The position numbers and the translations under genes are program-made. Shown here in pieces: positions 57,182 to 64,000 of a stretch of 64,000 bases of DNA. Numbering within the stretch: the first letter of the stretch is position 1; each line of letters opens with the position of its first letter. The notes under the pieces were generated by a model, which worked only from the letters and a program-made list of their open reading frames with translations, ran no database searches and had not been told where the DNA came from. Origin of the DNA: Bilamarchaeum sp040758595 (lineage in GTDB: Archaea; Micrarchaeota; Micrarchaeia; Anstonellales; Bilamarchaeaceae); assembly GCA_040758595.1 (NCBI GenBank), contig JBFLVJ010000008.1:1-64000 (forward strand). Reading direction: 5' to 3'.

Positions 57182-58172
57182 TTTGTTCGACCTGCTCGCA
57201 TCAGCGGTTTTGGCGTTCGTGGTGTCCTACTTCATCACCGAGAAGCTCCTCCCCCGGCTCCGCGGAGCGGGCATAACCGGAGGGGACGAGAACAAGGAAG
57301 GGAAGCCCGAGACGCCCGAGATGGGCGGTCTGGCCATAGTCGCCGGATTCACCGCGGGCATCTTGCTCATAATCTATCTCAACACATTCGCGATGGAGCT
57401 GTTCGGCATCAATCCACAGCTATCGTTCAACATGACCTACCTCCTAATCGCCGTGATAACGATACACACGATAGCCTTCATCGGTGTGGTGGACGACCTC
57501 CTGAACATCCCCCAGTGGCTCAAGGCGATCTCGCCCCTGCTCGCGGCGGCCCCGCTGGTCGCCATGAAGGTGGCCGGGAGCACCGCGGTCGTCATACCGT
57601 TCATCGGCCTGGTGGATTTCGGCCTCATCTACTTGTTCATGCTCGTGCCGATCGCCATCGCGGTCTGCTCGAACCTTACCAACATGCTCGCAGGATTCAA
57701 CGGTTTGGAAGCCGGCATGGGCCTTGTGATGTTCGCGACCCTCGCTCTTCTTGGCTGGAGCAGCGGCTCGATAGAGATGGCGATACTATCGCTCTCCATG
57801 GCCGGGGCGCTCGCCGGGTTCCTCATCTTCAACTGGTATCCGGCCAAGGTGTTCCCTGGAGATGTGGGCACCTTGAGCATCGGGGTCGCGCTCGCCAGCA
57901 CCATAATAATCGGGAATTTGGAGAGCGCAGGGGTGATCCTGATGATCCCCTACATAGCCGACTTCTTCATAAAGGCGAAGAATCGCTTCCCGCACACCCA
58001 CCAGGAGCTCAAAGATGGGAAGCTCTATCCGAAAGACGGGAAAATCCGTGGCCTGGTCCACATGCCCATGAAGTTCCTCAACGGCATCACCGAGAAGGAT
58101 CTGGTCCTGCTCTTCATCTGGATAGAATGCGTATTCGCCTTGATAACGCTCCTGCTCTTCTTCAGACCTTGA
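57174..58172 (+). CDS. GlcNAc-1-phosphate transferase family (AglH/MraY-like)
   Basis: 332 residues, about ten membrane helices. PETPEMGGLAIVAGFTAGIL, GVVDDLLNIPQWLKAISPLL (the DD motif), SNLTNMLAGFNGLEAGMGLV, and PAKVFPGDVGTLSIGVALAS match the GT4 polyprenyl-phosphate sugar-phosphate transferases. It probably loads GlcNAc-1-P or a similar sugar on dolichyl phosphate to begin N-glycan assembly. It overlaps hmgA, so the enzyme that starts lipid synthesis and one that uses dolichol are co-expressed. Convergent with the nucleotidyltransferase, overlapping by 11 bp. Confidence 0.88.
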   Translation: MHDLFDLLASAVLAFVVSYFITEKLLPRLRGAGITGGDENKEGKPETPEMGGLAIVAGFTAGILLIIYLNTFAMELFGINPQLSFNMTYLLIAVITIHTIAFIGVVDDLLNIPQWLKAISPLLAAAPLVAMKVAGSTAVVIPFIGLVDFGLIYLFMLVPIAIAVCSNLTNMLAGFNGLEAGMGLVMFATLALLGWSSGSIEMAILSLSMAGALAGFLIFNWYPAKVFPGDVGTLSIGVALASTIIIGNLESAGVILMIPYIADFFIKAKNRFPHTHQELKDGKLYPKDGKIRGLVHMPMKFLNGITEKDLVLLFIWIECVFALITLLLFFRP

Positions 58173-58869
58173 AGTCCCTGAGCAGCTTCATCAGGCCGAA
58201 GAGCTCCACGAATCTGTCGTAGTCGGTGACCCTGCCGATGTCGAACCAGACGCCCTCGAACACATAGGCGTTGATCGTTTTGCCCTCTTTGAGCAGCCTG
58301 GGGAAGACGTCCTTGGCGAAGTCCTCCTTCTCTTTGATATACCCGAAAATCCCGGGCTCCAGGATGTAGATGGCGGTGTTGTATAGGTGCTCGAGGCCGG
58401 GCTTCTCGCGGAACGCGACCACCGTGCCGTCCTCCACATCCGCCACCCCGTATTCCAGGGTGCTCTTGTTCTTATAGAGCGCTATGGTCGCCATCGCCCC
58501 GCTCTTCTTGTGGTGCTTGAGCATGTCGGCCATGTCTATGTCGGTGAGGTGGTCGCCCATGACGACCGCGAAGGTCTCTTTCACCTTGCCCTTGTAGGGC
58601 AGGATCGAGCCGGCGGTGTTGAGCCTTTCTTTCTCTATCGAGTACTCTATCTTCACCCCCAGCTTCTTGCCGTCGCCGAAATGATCCACTATCTGCTCGT
58701 GCTTGTAGCCCACGGTCAATATGAGGTCCTTTATGCCGTGCTTCTTCAGGTTCTCTATCACATATTGCAATATGGGCTTGTCGCCCAGCTTGAGCATCGG
58801 TTTCGGGGTGGTGTAAGTATATGGCCTCAGCCTCGTACCTTCCCCTCCTGCCACTATGAACGCTTTCAT
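58162..58869 (-). CDS. Sugar-phosphate nucleotidyltransferase
   Basis: 235 residues. KAFIVAGGEGTRLRPYTYTT (nucleotide loop), PKPMLKLGDKPILQYVIENL, VVMGDHLTDIDMADMLKHHK and VWFDIGRVTDYDRFVE are the RmlA/GlmU N-domain type. No C-terminal beta helix, so it only makes the NDP-sugar (glucose- or mannose-1-phosphate class, undetermined). A TATA-like box near 58890-58902 fits a leaderless start at 58869. The product could feed the glycosyltransferases encoded nearby. Confidence 0.87.
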   Translation of the reverse strand: MKAFIVAGGEGTRLRPYTYTTPKPMLKLGDKPILQYVIENLKKHGIKDLILTVGYKHEQIVDHFGDGKKLGVKIEYSIEKERLNTAGSILPYKGKVKETFAVVMGDHLTDIDMADMLKHHKKSGAMATIALYKNKSTLEYGVADVEDGTVVAFREKPGLEHLYNTAIYILEPGIFGYIKEKEDFAKDVFPRLLKEGKTINAYVFEGVWFDIGRVTDYDRFVELFGLMKLLRDFKV

Positions 58870-58914
58870 GGGATCACACATAGGTTACCGAAAACAGGTT
58901 TAAAAAGCGAGACT

Positions 58915-60045
58915 TCAGAGATCCCAGAGCCGATGCCTGACAAAGACCGCATGGGCTATCCGGCGTATCTCATCCGCCTCCAATTCGCTGAGCGGGAGCC
59001 TCCTCGACATCAGCCTCCTGAACCTCTCATGGTCGAATCGTCTTAGGTGCTCGGCGATGCCGATAGATATCGCTTCCCTCGCCTTCTTGTAGCTCTCCCG
59101 TCTGCTCAGGTGGATAGCCGCCAGGCTGGTCTTCGGGTGGTGGCCGAATATCATGTTTATCAGATGGGCCCGCAGTTCGTCCCGTTCCCGGGCCTTGGCC
59201 TTCGCCGGGGTATCCGGCTCCATCTCATCGAAATCTATATCCCCCTGGAAATCCCCGCCCCCTTCCTGCATGATAGTGTTGTAATGGATGCCCTCATGGA
59301 CGATGCAATCCTCCAAAGCGCTAGAAGCTATCTTCCGATGGTCGCGGAGGAAATCCGGGAACACCAGGACGCCCTTCCTGGTCACCACTCCATCAGCCTT
59401 CTCGGGCATCTCTCCTCCCAGGATGAAGACCGGGATATCCCTGGCCGACAACCTCCCCTCGAAAAACGAGAAGCTCAACAGCGCCCTTCTCTTCACAGGG
59501 TACCTGAAAAGGCAGTACTCCATCTCCGATCCGCCGTCCGCTCGCTCCGACTTGATGGTCCTGAGCAGGAACCAGACATCGTTCTTGAGATAGTACTCAT
59601 GGAGCTCTCTTAGCATGGCCTTCGGATCGGCCGAATCCGAGAGGATGCCGAGACCATCCGCAGCCAGGGTTTTCCTGATTTTCTCCATGGTCGAGCCCAG
59701 GTCCGTTTTCCCTCCGAACTCATAGGGGCAGATGGATTGGTCTGTCCTGTCCAGGATGGAGCTTATCCTCCTGTCGACAGCATCGAAACGCGGATCGCCT
59801 CTCCCCTGCGCCAGGTAGCGTATGGTGATATCATGGGCAGGGATGGTGGATCCCTTCTCACGGCCTATCATGTCTTGGGGGGCGGGTTTGGCCTTGTCTT
59901 GATCGCAGCGGGAGCGTGAAAGAGAATATGCCGCGCCTATCCCGGATGCGATGGCCGCTGTGAGGAGGGCGTATCTGAGAAAGCCGCTCCGCTTGGGAGG
60001 CATCTCCTTCTTCGGCGCTGGCTGACGTACCTTTCTCCTTTTCAT
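58915..60045 (-). CDS. Membrane-anchored HExxH putative metalloprotease
   Basis: 376 residues: a basic N-terminus, one membrane helix (FLRYALLTAAIASGIGAAYS) and an extracellular part. At about 250-254 it reads DCIVHEGIHYNTIM, a full HExxH zinc motif. An acidic stretch (GDIDFDEMEPDTPAKAKARE) and RERDELRAHLINMIFGHH follow; the Glu about 290 could be the third zinc ligand, as in gluzincins. No known peptidase family recognised. No other motif hints at the substrate. Confidence 0.65.
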   Translation of the reverse strand: MKRRKVRQPAPKKEMPPKRSGFLRYALLTAAIASGIGAAYSLSRSRCDQDKAKPAPQDMIGREKGSTIPAHDITIRYLAQGRGDPRFDAVDRRISSILDRTDQSICPYEFGGKTDLGSTMEKIRKTLAADGLGILSDSADPKAMLRELHEYYLKNDVWFLLRTIKSERADGGSEMEYCLFRYPVKRRALLSFSFFEGRLSARDIPVFILGGEMPEKADGVVTRKGVLVFPDFLRDHRKIASSALEDCIVHEGIHYNTIMQEGGGDFQGDIDFDEMEPDTPAKAKARERDELRAHLINMIFGHHPKTSLAAIHLSRRESYKKAREAISIGIAEHLRRFDHERFRRLMSRRLPLSELEADEIRRIAHAVFVRHRLWDL

Positions 60046-60099
60046 GACTCCATTATTGGAGCGCTATCTTTATAGTTATTAGTTATATTACGTGGGTGT

Positions 60100-60720
60100 T
60101 CAAGCAATCAGATAGTACCCCAGTATCGCTCCGACGACCGAGCAGATGAAATTCGTGGTCCCTTTCGTCCCCAGGCCCCTCTCCTCGAACACGCCGAACA
60201 ATGTGTCCGCTATCGAGCCCCCAAGGCCTGCAAGGCCGACGAGCAGCGCCTGTGTCGGGGTTATCCCGAAGACGTACATCGCAGCGAAGCCTATCGCGCA
60301 CGCTCCTGCCAGGGAGCCCACGGTGCCCATCCTGCTCATGGCCCCGCTCGTCCCTGGGCGCACCGGCTTGAGATCGAAGAGGGACATGGGCTCGGATGCG
60401 TCCAGCACCCCTATCTCGGAGCCGAATTTGTCGGCCATCACCGCGGCGAGGCCGGCAATGAAAGGGATGTATCCGATGTGCGGCGAGGCTATCGCCAGTA
60501 TGGCCGGAAGGAGCCCGTTGGATAGGACATTCTCCCAGCCTCTCTCGTGTTCATATATGCCCATGCCCTTCTTGGTCTCATACTCATATTTGGTGACCAG
60601 CACTGCTAGCAGGAAGAATATGAGCATAAGGGCTAGATAGGACGCGCCTCCATAAAAGAGAAGGATGGCGCCGAAAAAGAGCGCCAGGAGCACGCCTTTG
60701 GTGTCGAGGACCCCCTTCAT
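60100..60720 (-). CDS. DUF92 integral membrane protein
   Basis: 206 residues, about six membrane segments. FIAGLAAVMADKFGSEIGVL, KPVRPGTSGAMSRMGTVGSL and GGSIADTLFGVFEERGLGTK are the three conserved DUF92 blocks with Asp, Ser-Glu and Gly-Thr-Ser-Gly. A plant member (VTE6) acts as phytyl-phosphate kinase, so a polyprenyl-phosphate kinase role is possible here. Five bases after the Alba gene, likely an operon. Confidence 0.82.
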   Translation of the reverse strand: MKGVLDTKGVLLALFFGAILLFYGGASYLALMLIFFLLAVLVTKYEYETKKGMGIYEHERGWENVLSNGLLPAILAIASPHIGYIPFIAGLAAVMADKFGSEIGVLDASEPMSLFDLKPVRPGTSGAMSRMGTVGSLAGACAIGFAAMYVFGITPTQALLVGLAGLGGSIADTLFGVFEERGLGTKGTTNFICSVVGAILGYYLIA

Positions 60721-60725
60721 GATCT

Positions 60726-61097
60726 CTACTTCTGTATCCTGATCTCGATCGACGAGACCTTGCTCTTGGAGCCGTCCTCAGAAGTCAGCTCTTCGGTCGC
60801 GATTGCGATGTTGTCCACCTTGGCATCAGGCATGAACCTGTGCCTGACGATCTCGACCACGTCGACGGCCCTGGAGATGAGTTTCCCCCTCGCCTTGACG
60901 GTCACATTGCTCGCTCCGTTGTTGAACTGGGTCACCACGGCAAGGACGTATCCCATGGTCCCTTTCTTGCCTACATAGACTGTGTTGTCGTCCCTTCTCC
61001 GCTCCCTCGGGATCTCCGGGACCTCTTCAGCTCCCTGCGGCATATCGGGGGTCTCCTCAGGCATCTCTTCGGTCGTTGGCATCTCTTCTTGTTCCAT
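60726..61097 (-). CDS. albA: Alba chromatin/RNA-binding protein with acidic extension
   Basis: 123 residues: the Alba core (DDNTVYVGKKGTMGYVLAVV, TQFNNGASNVTVKARGKLIS, RAVDVVEIVRHRF) follows a 35-residue acidic, Pro/Met-rich N-terminus (EQEEMPTTEEMPEETPDMPQ) absent from ordinary Alba. The lysine-rich KKGTM loop replaces the usual acetylated lysine region. Dimers coat DNA or RNA; the acidic arm may weaken binding. The start at 61097 is preferred over GTG 61106. Confidence 0.9.
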   Translation of the reverse strand: MEQEEMPTTEEMPEETPDMPQGAEEVPEIPRERRRDDNTVYVGKKGTMGYVLAVVTQFNNGASNVTVKARGKLISRAVDVVEIVRHRFMPDAKVDNIAIATEELTSEDGSKSKVSSIEIRIQK

Positions 61098-61165
61098 GGT
61101 TCGCACCTCTCTCTTGTGGGGTTTGCTAGAAGCTGATAGAACCCGCTAAATCAATATAAATCTTG

Positions 61166-61753
61166 TCATCTGGAATGCTGCCTGGCTTTCCCGGGTGCCG
61201 ATGTTTTCTGCGGGGGTCTAGGCCTGTCGGTGAGCATCATCCCGCTTATGCAATGCTCGCGGAGATTGCCGACGACGCTCATCCTCTTGGCGAGCATAGC
61301 CATCATCCGCTCTAAGAAACGCGATGCCTTTGGATCCAGCTTTCTGCCTTCGAAAGCGCTCTCCAGGGCGGCTCCGAACCTTTCGAGCCGGACCCTGCCT
61401 TCGGTATGCCAGAACATGCTGATGATGGTGCCTCCGGCATCCGCCGCGACACGATGATCCTCGCTCATGAGCCCGATGACCAGGAGCGGAAGCGCAGATA
61501 GGTCCTTGCAGCGGCCGATCGCGTCAGAGGCTATCCCCCGGACATACTCGTTCCTGTCATGCAGGGCAGCATCGACCAGGATGCTGATGGCGGCCGGGCC
61601 CAAATCCGGAAGATCCATCACGGTGCTCCCGCGGACCCGCCAGTCATCGCTCTTCATCGCATTGCGGATGTGATCGGGCACATCCGGGCATCTCTCTGTT
61701 ATAGTACCTGATACCGATCTCCTATCCCTTCCGTCGCTATCAACGTTGGCCAT
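61166..61753 (-). CDS. Small HEAT-repeat protein
   Basis: 195 residues from ATG 61753. Three HEAT-like units (MKSDDWRVRGSTVMDLPDLG, HDRNEYVRGIASDAIGRCKD, SEDHRVAADAGGTIISMFWH), a helical part and a basic, proline-rich tail. Transcription appears leaderless (TTTAAA box near 61778-61783). Similar in plan to 39349-39894. Role unknown. Confidence 0.68.
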   Translation of the reverse strand: MANVDSDGRDRRSVSGTITERCPDVPDHIRNAMKSDDWRVRGSTVMDLPDLGPAAISILVDAALHDRNEYVRGIASDAIGRCKDLSALPLLVIGLMSEDHRVAADAGGTIISMFWHTEGRVRLERFGAALESAFEGRKLDPKASRFLERMMAMLAKRMSVVGNLREHCISGMMLTDRPRPPQKTSAPGKARQHSR

Positions 61754-61801
61754 CGGCAATATATTGCACACAATCATTTAAAAAAACACTAGATACCACA
61801 A

Positions 61802-62704
61802 TCAGGAGGAGTCCATCAGATCAAGGGCCCGTTTCAGCATGGAGATGTCCAGGAGCGCCCTGCCATACTCCTCGGAATCGTCCGACATCCTGGGACAGGC
61901 GGTGTTCACCAGGCAGTCGAAGGCCATGAAATTCTTGACCGTCATGGGCTCGAGCTCGTTGGCGACCAGGATGGCGCACTCGAAGCCGCGCTTCTCCAGC
62001 TCCCGCTTCGCCCACTTCGCATTGGACAGGCTGAACTGGCCGGGCTTGGTGCTGAGGAGTATCCCGAAGCTCTTGGAGGTCAATGCCTTGGCTATCGCGC
62101 CATTGCGCTTCTTCCTGAGCCTCTCGGCTTCTTTTCGGATGTCCTTGACAGAGGAATCGAGCGGGTTGAAGACTAATGCCGGCTTCTGCACGTCTATGGC
62201 CAGGGCGTGGAACAGTCCGCTTCCCACAAAAACGATTGCGTCAGCCTCCTTCTCCACTGATTTGACCGCGCCGCCGTCGCAGCCCAGTATCTGCCCGGGC
62301 CTCTCTGCGATGCAGCCCTTGCCGATGAGGACCGTCTTGCCGTTCCTCTCGAAGAACGCTTTCATCCCCTCCAGCTGATGGATGTGCTGGACCGTGGTGG
62401 CGAGCCCTATCCGCCAGTATCCCTCCAGATGGCCTAGGACGCCCCTCAGGGCGTCTATATCGATGTCTATGGAGTACTCGATGTATTCGACCGGGACCGC
62501 TATCTCGGCCTTCAGGAAACGGTTATGGCCGAAATGGACTATCTTGTCGGCCTCGATCCACCTGGCTTCGTCCAAAGCCAGGTCGCAGGCGCCATAGCAG
62601 GCGGATGCCGAGAGGAACACCTCGTGGCCTTCGCTCTCGTACCGCTTCTTGATGTCCATGGCCTTCTGCTTGAGGCCTTCTGGGAACTGGATGAGTATGC
62701 GCAT
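61802..62704 (-). CDS. dph2: Diphthamide synthase Dph2
   Basis: 300 residues. The three 4Fe-4S cysteines are visible: in SASACYGACDLALDEARWIE (C36/C40), LGCDGGAVKSV (C142) and CLVNTACPRMSDD (C270), with QFPEGLKQKAMDIKKRYE at the N-terminus. A non-classical radical-SAM enzyme that transfers the aminocarboxypropyl group to a histidine of aEF-2, the first step to diphthamide. Slightly shorter than the usual 340 residues. Confidence 0.92.
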   Translation of the reverse strand: MRILIQFPEGLKQKAMDIKKRYESEGHEVFLSASACYGACDLALDEARWIEADKIVHFGHNRFLKAEIAVPVEYIEYSIDIDIDALRGVLGHLEGYWRIGLATTVQHIHQLEGMKAFFERNGKTVLIGKGCIAERPGQILGCDGGAVKSVEKEADAIVFVGSGLFHALAIDVQKPALVFNPLDSSVKDIRKEAERLRKKRNGAIAKALTSKSFGILLSTKPGQFSLSNAKWAKRELEKRGFECAILVANELEPMTVKNFMAFDCLVNTACPRMSDDSEEYGRALLDISMLKRALDLMDSS

Positions 62705-62741
62705 ATATTATCCACTCAAATACCTCTGTGGCGACATATTA

Positions 62742-63695
62742 TTAATCCGAGCGCCTAGGCGCGCTCTCCATCCGTGCGAACACCACATCGCCGGCATTCT
62801 CCATTATGTCTTCGGAATACCGTGCCATCTTGTTGCATCTCTCCATGAAAGAGCGCATCTGGACCATCTTCGCAGGCGTCTTCTCTCCCCGCGCGAGCTT
62901 GTCAGCTTTCCCCAACTCCTCTTTATACGCCTGCCTCGCCTTCGCGAAACCCGCCTCGTCTAGTTCGCAGTCGGCGAACGCGTTATAGGCGGTCGTGTAC
63001 ATCGCCATGCCCTTCTCCAGGAGTCCGGCGACCATGGCATCCGGCGCCTTGTCCTTTGCCTCGATGCACAGATCCAGCAGGTGGTCGCTCACCTTCTCCA
63101 TGCTTTTGGCTGTTATCACCCTGAATATCGACTCGCTGCTGCTATGCCGTCCCACGACGAGCTTTCGGAGCAGGAGCAGATAGAGCCTGTCGACCTCATC
63201 CTCTTTCCGCTGTATCTCGGTGAGATTGCAGCCTCCGTCCTCATAGGCTGATATGGCAAGGTTGAACATGGACTGCGTGACATTGTACTGCCGTTTGATT
63301 ATGTTGTCTATCTGGACGTCATCGAAATCCAGGATCCGCAGGGTGAGTTCGTTCCCCTCCTCATCAGCTATCTCCACCCCTGATAGCACCCTCCTGGCCT
63401 CTTCGGCCAGGGTGTGCATCCCGCTCCCCCGCAGCACGATGCGCCCCGCTCCGCCCACATAAGCCGAGACGATGTTGCTCATCGAGTTGCCATCGCCGGA
63501 AGGCGAGACCTCCAAAGACACGGTCTTGAGCTCCTTGTCGGTCTGCCGGAGAGAGAGCGTCAGGCTCCCGTCCTCGTTCTGGGCGAGGTATGCGGCATCT
63601 CCTTTGGCGACATTCATCCTGGATACCCAGTCATGGGGCAGGGATACTATGTATGTGTTCCTTCCGGTCAGCTGGATACGGCGTGGCAGGTCCAT
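62742..63695 (-). CDS. AbrB-PhoU-type phosphate regulator
   Basis: 317 residues from ATG 63695 (GGGAG upstream). DLPRRIQLTGRNTYIVSLPH is a SpoVT-AbrB swapped-hairpin DNA-binding domain; the rest is a PhoU-like helical bundle (SMEKVSDHLLDLCIEAKDKA). This archaeal fusion is thought to link phosphate sensing to gene control. TGGTATATA repeats upstream are possible binding sites. Divergent from a partial gene at the window end. Confidence 0.8.
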   Translation of the reverse strand: MDLPRRIQLTGRNTYIVSLPHDWVSRMNVAKGDAAYLAQNEDGSLTLSLRQTDKELKTVSLEVSPSGDGNSMSNIVSAYVGGAGRIVLRGSGMHTLAEEARRVLSGVEIADEEGNELTLRILDFDDVQIDNIIKRQYNVTQSMFNLAISAYEDGGCNLTEIQRKEDEVDRLYLLLLRKLVVGRHSSSESIFRVITAKSMEKVSDHLLDLCIEAKDKAPDAMVAGLLEKGMAMYTTAYNAFADCELDEAGFAKARQAYKEELGKADKLARGEKTPAKMVQMRSFMERCNKMARYSEDIMENAGDVVFARMESAPRRSD

Positions 63696-63705
63696 ATGCT
63701 CCCTC

Positions 63706-63850
63706 TGGTATATATCATAATCTTGGTATATATACGAACTAGGAAAAGCATATAAAACAATCCATGCCGCGCGGTCAGATAGCATGGCATGCCACTTCAC
63801 AGCCTGACGGCTTACGTCGTCAGAAGTCTTTTTGAGAAGTGGTATATACC
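63706..63850. promoter_or_regulatory. Repeated TGGTATATA elements
   Basis: TGGTATATA at 63706-63714 and 63724-63732, and the perfect palindrome GGTATATACC at 63841-63850. They cover the promoter region of the divergent AbrB-PhoU gene and the next gene. TGACG (63806-63810) and CGTCA (63818-63822) also form an inverted repeat. The stretch otherwise holds no gene. Confidence 0.5.
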
Positions 63851-63923
63851 AAACATACCGAAATATATACAATTTGCATAAGATTTATAAAGAAACCCCG
63901 GGGCATACGTCCAGAGGAATCGT

Positions 63924-64000
63924 ATGATGAACCAGTTCAAGACCAAGACCCCGATCCACAAATTCAATCAGGATGTGGCCAAGGGGCAGTTCGCAGACAT
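63924..64000 (+). CDS. Partial protein, start only
   Basis: ATG 63924 opens a frame, MMNQFKTKTPIHKFNQDVAK and on, that runs to the window end. TTTATAAA at 63884-63891 is upstream. Only 25 residues are seen, so no identity can be given. Its divergent position from a PhoU-type regulator suggests a possible link to phosphate, which is inference only. Confidence 0.5.
   Translation, partial: MMNQFKTKTPIHKFNQDVAKGQFAD

Overview
The window is chromosomal DNA of an archaeon. The evidence is a complete A-type ATP synthase operon, archaeal ribosomal proteins (uS13, uS4, uS11, eL15), RNA polymerase subunit Rpo3, aEF-1beta, Alba, RNase P subunit Rnp3, Dph2, Hjc, a class I HMG-CoA reductase with the archaeal mevalonate route, TrmB and double-Lrp regulators, and no CCA encoded at tRNA 3' ends. 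First genes of transcription units very often have a TATA-like box 25-27 nt before the start codon, which implies leaderless mRNAs. Internal genes carry GGTGA/GGAGG ribosome sites. The lineage cannot be fixed from the sequence alone. The small proteins, dense packing and a non-canonical tRNA intron recall DPANN-type or early-branching archaea, but a full mevalonate route, PurC and ATP synthase argue against an extremely reduced parasite.

Layout. 1-8 kb: truncated HerA/VirB4-type ATPase, double-Lrp regulator, HEPN-MNT toxin-antitoxin operon, Hjc, two receiver-domain proteins, a YlqF-type GTPase, an RNase H-like nuclease, a cysteine-repeat lipoprotein and SixA. 8-17.4 kb: isoprenoid block with both phosphomevalonate dehydratase subunits, a UbiD-type decarboxylase with its UbiX flavin prenyltransferase, isopentenyl phosphate kinase and mevalonate kinase, interleaved with a secreted metzincin, a FecR-domain surface protein and endonuclease III. 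17.5-29.5 kb: tRNA-Thr with a D-loop intron, then envelope genes (anchored proteins, PMT-like glycosyltransferase, two giant beta-helix surface proteins), ending at tRNA-Arg. 29.6-32.7 kb: translation/transcription operon and tRNA-Leu. 32.7-35.3 kb: an AT-richer island bounded by a 13-bp repeat of the tRNA-Leu 3' end, carrying TrmB and a ParE/RelE-type toxin-antitoxin pair. 35.4-42 kb: histidine kinase, UppP, Dus, hydrolase, PurC, Rnp3 and eL15. 42-50.5 kb: ATP synthase operon H-I-K-E-C-F-A-B-D. 50.5-64 kb: HEAT-repeat proteins, SIMPL protein, HMG-CoA reductase next to an AglH-like glycosyltransferase, sugar nucleotidyltransferase, anchored HExxH protein, DUF92, Alba, Dph2 and a PhoU-like regulator.

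How it works together. HMG-CoA reductase, mevalonate kinase, phosphomevalonate dehydratase, UbiD/UbiX and IPK together make the archaeal (anhydromevalonate phosphate) pathway for isopentenyl diphosphate, lacking only steps expected elsewhere. UppP, the AglH-like enzyme, the PMT-like enzyme and the nucleotidyltransferase use polyprenyl lipids to glycosylate the many secreted, cysteine-rich and beta-helix surface proteins.

The most notable unexplained signals are: a dispersed ACCCGGAAC-type short repeat that sits beside all three tRNA genes, inside a tRNA intron, in the atpB-atpD spacer and in-frame inside uppP and rpl15e; the 39-nt tRNA-Thr D-loop intron; the tRNA-Leu island; and single palindromic TATA boxes placed midway between divergent leaderless genes. 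No intergenic stretch exceeds about 300 bases.
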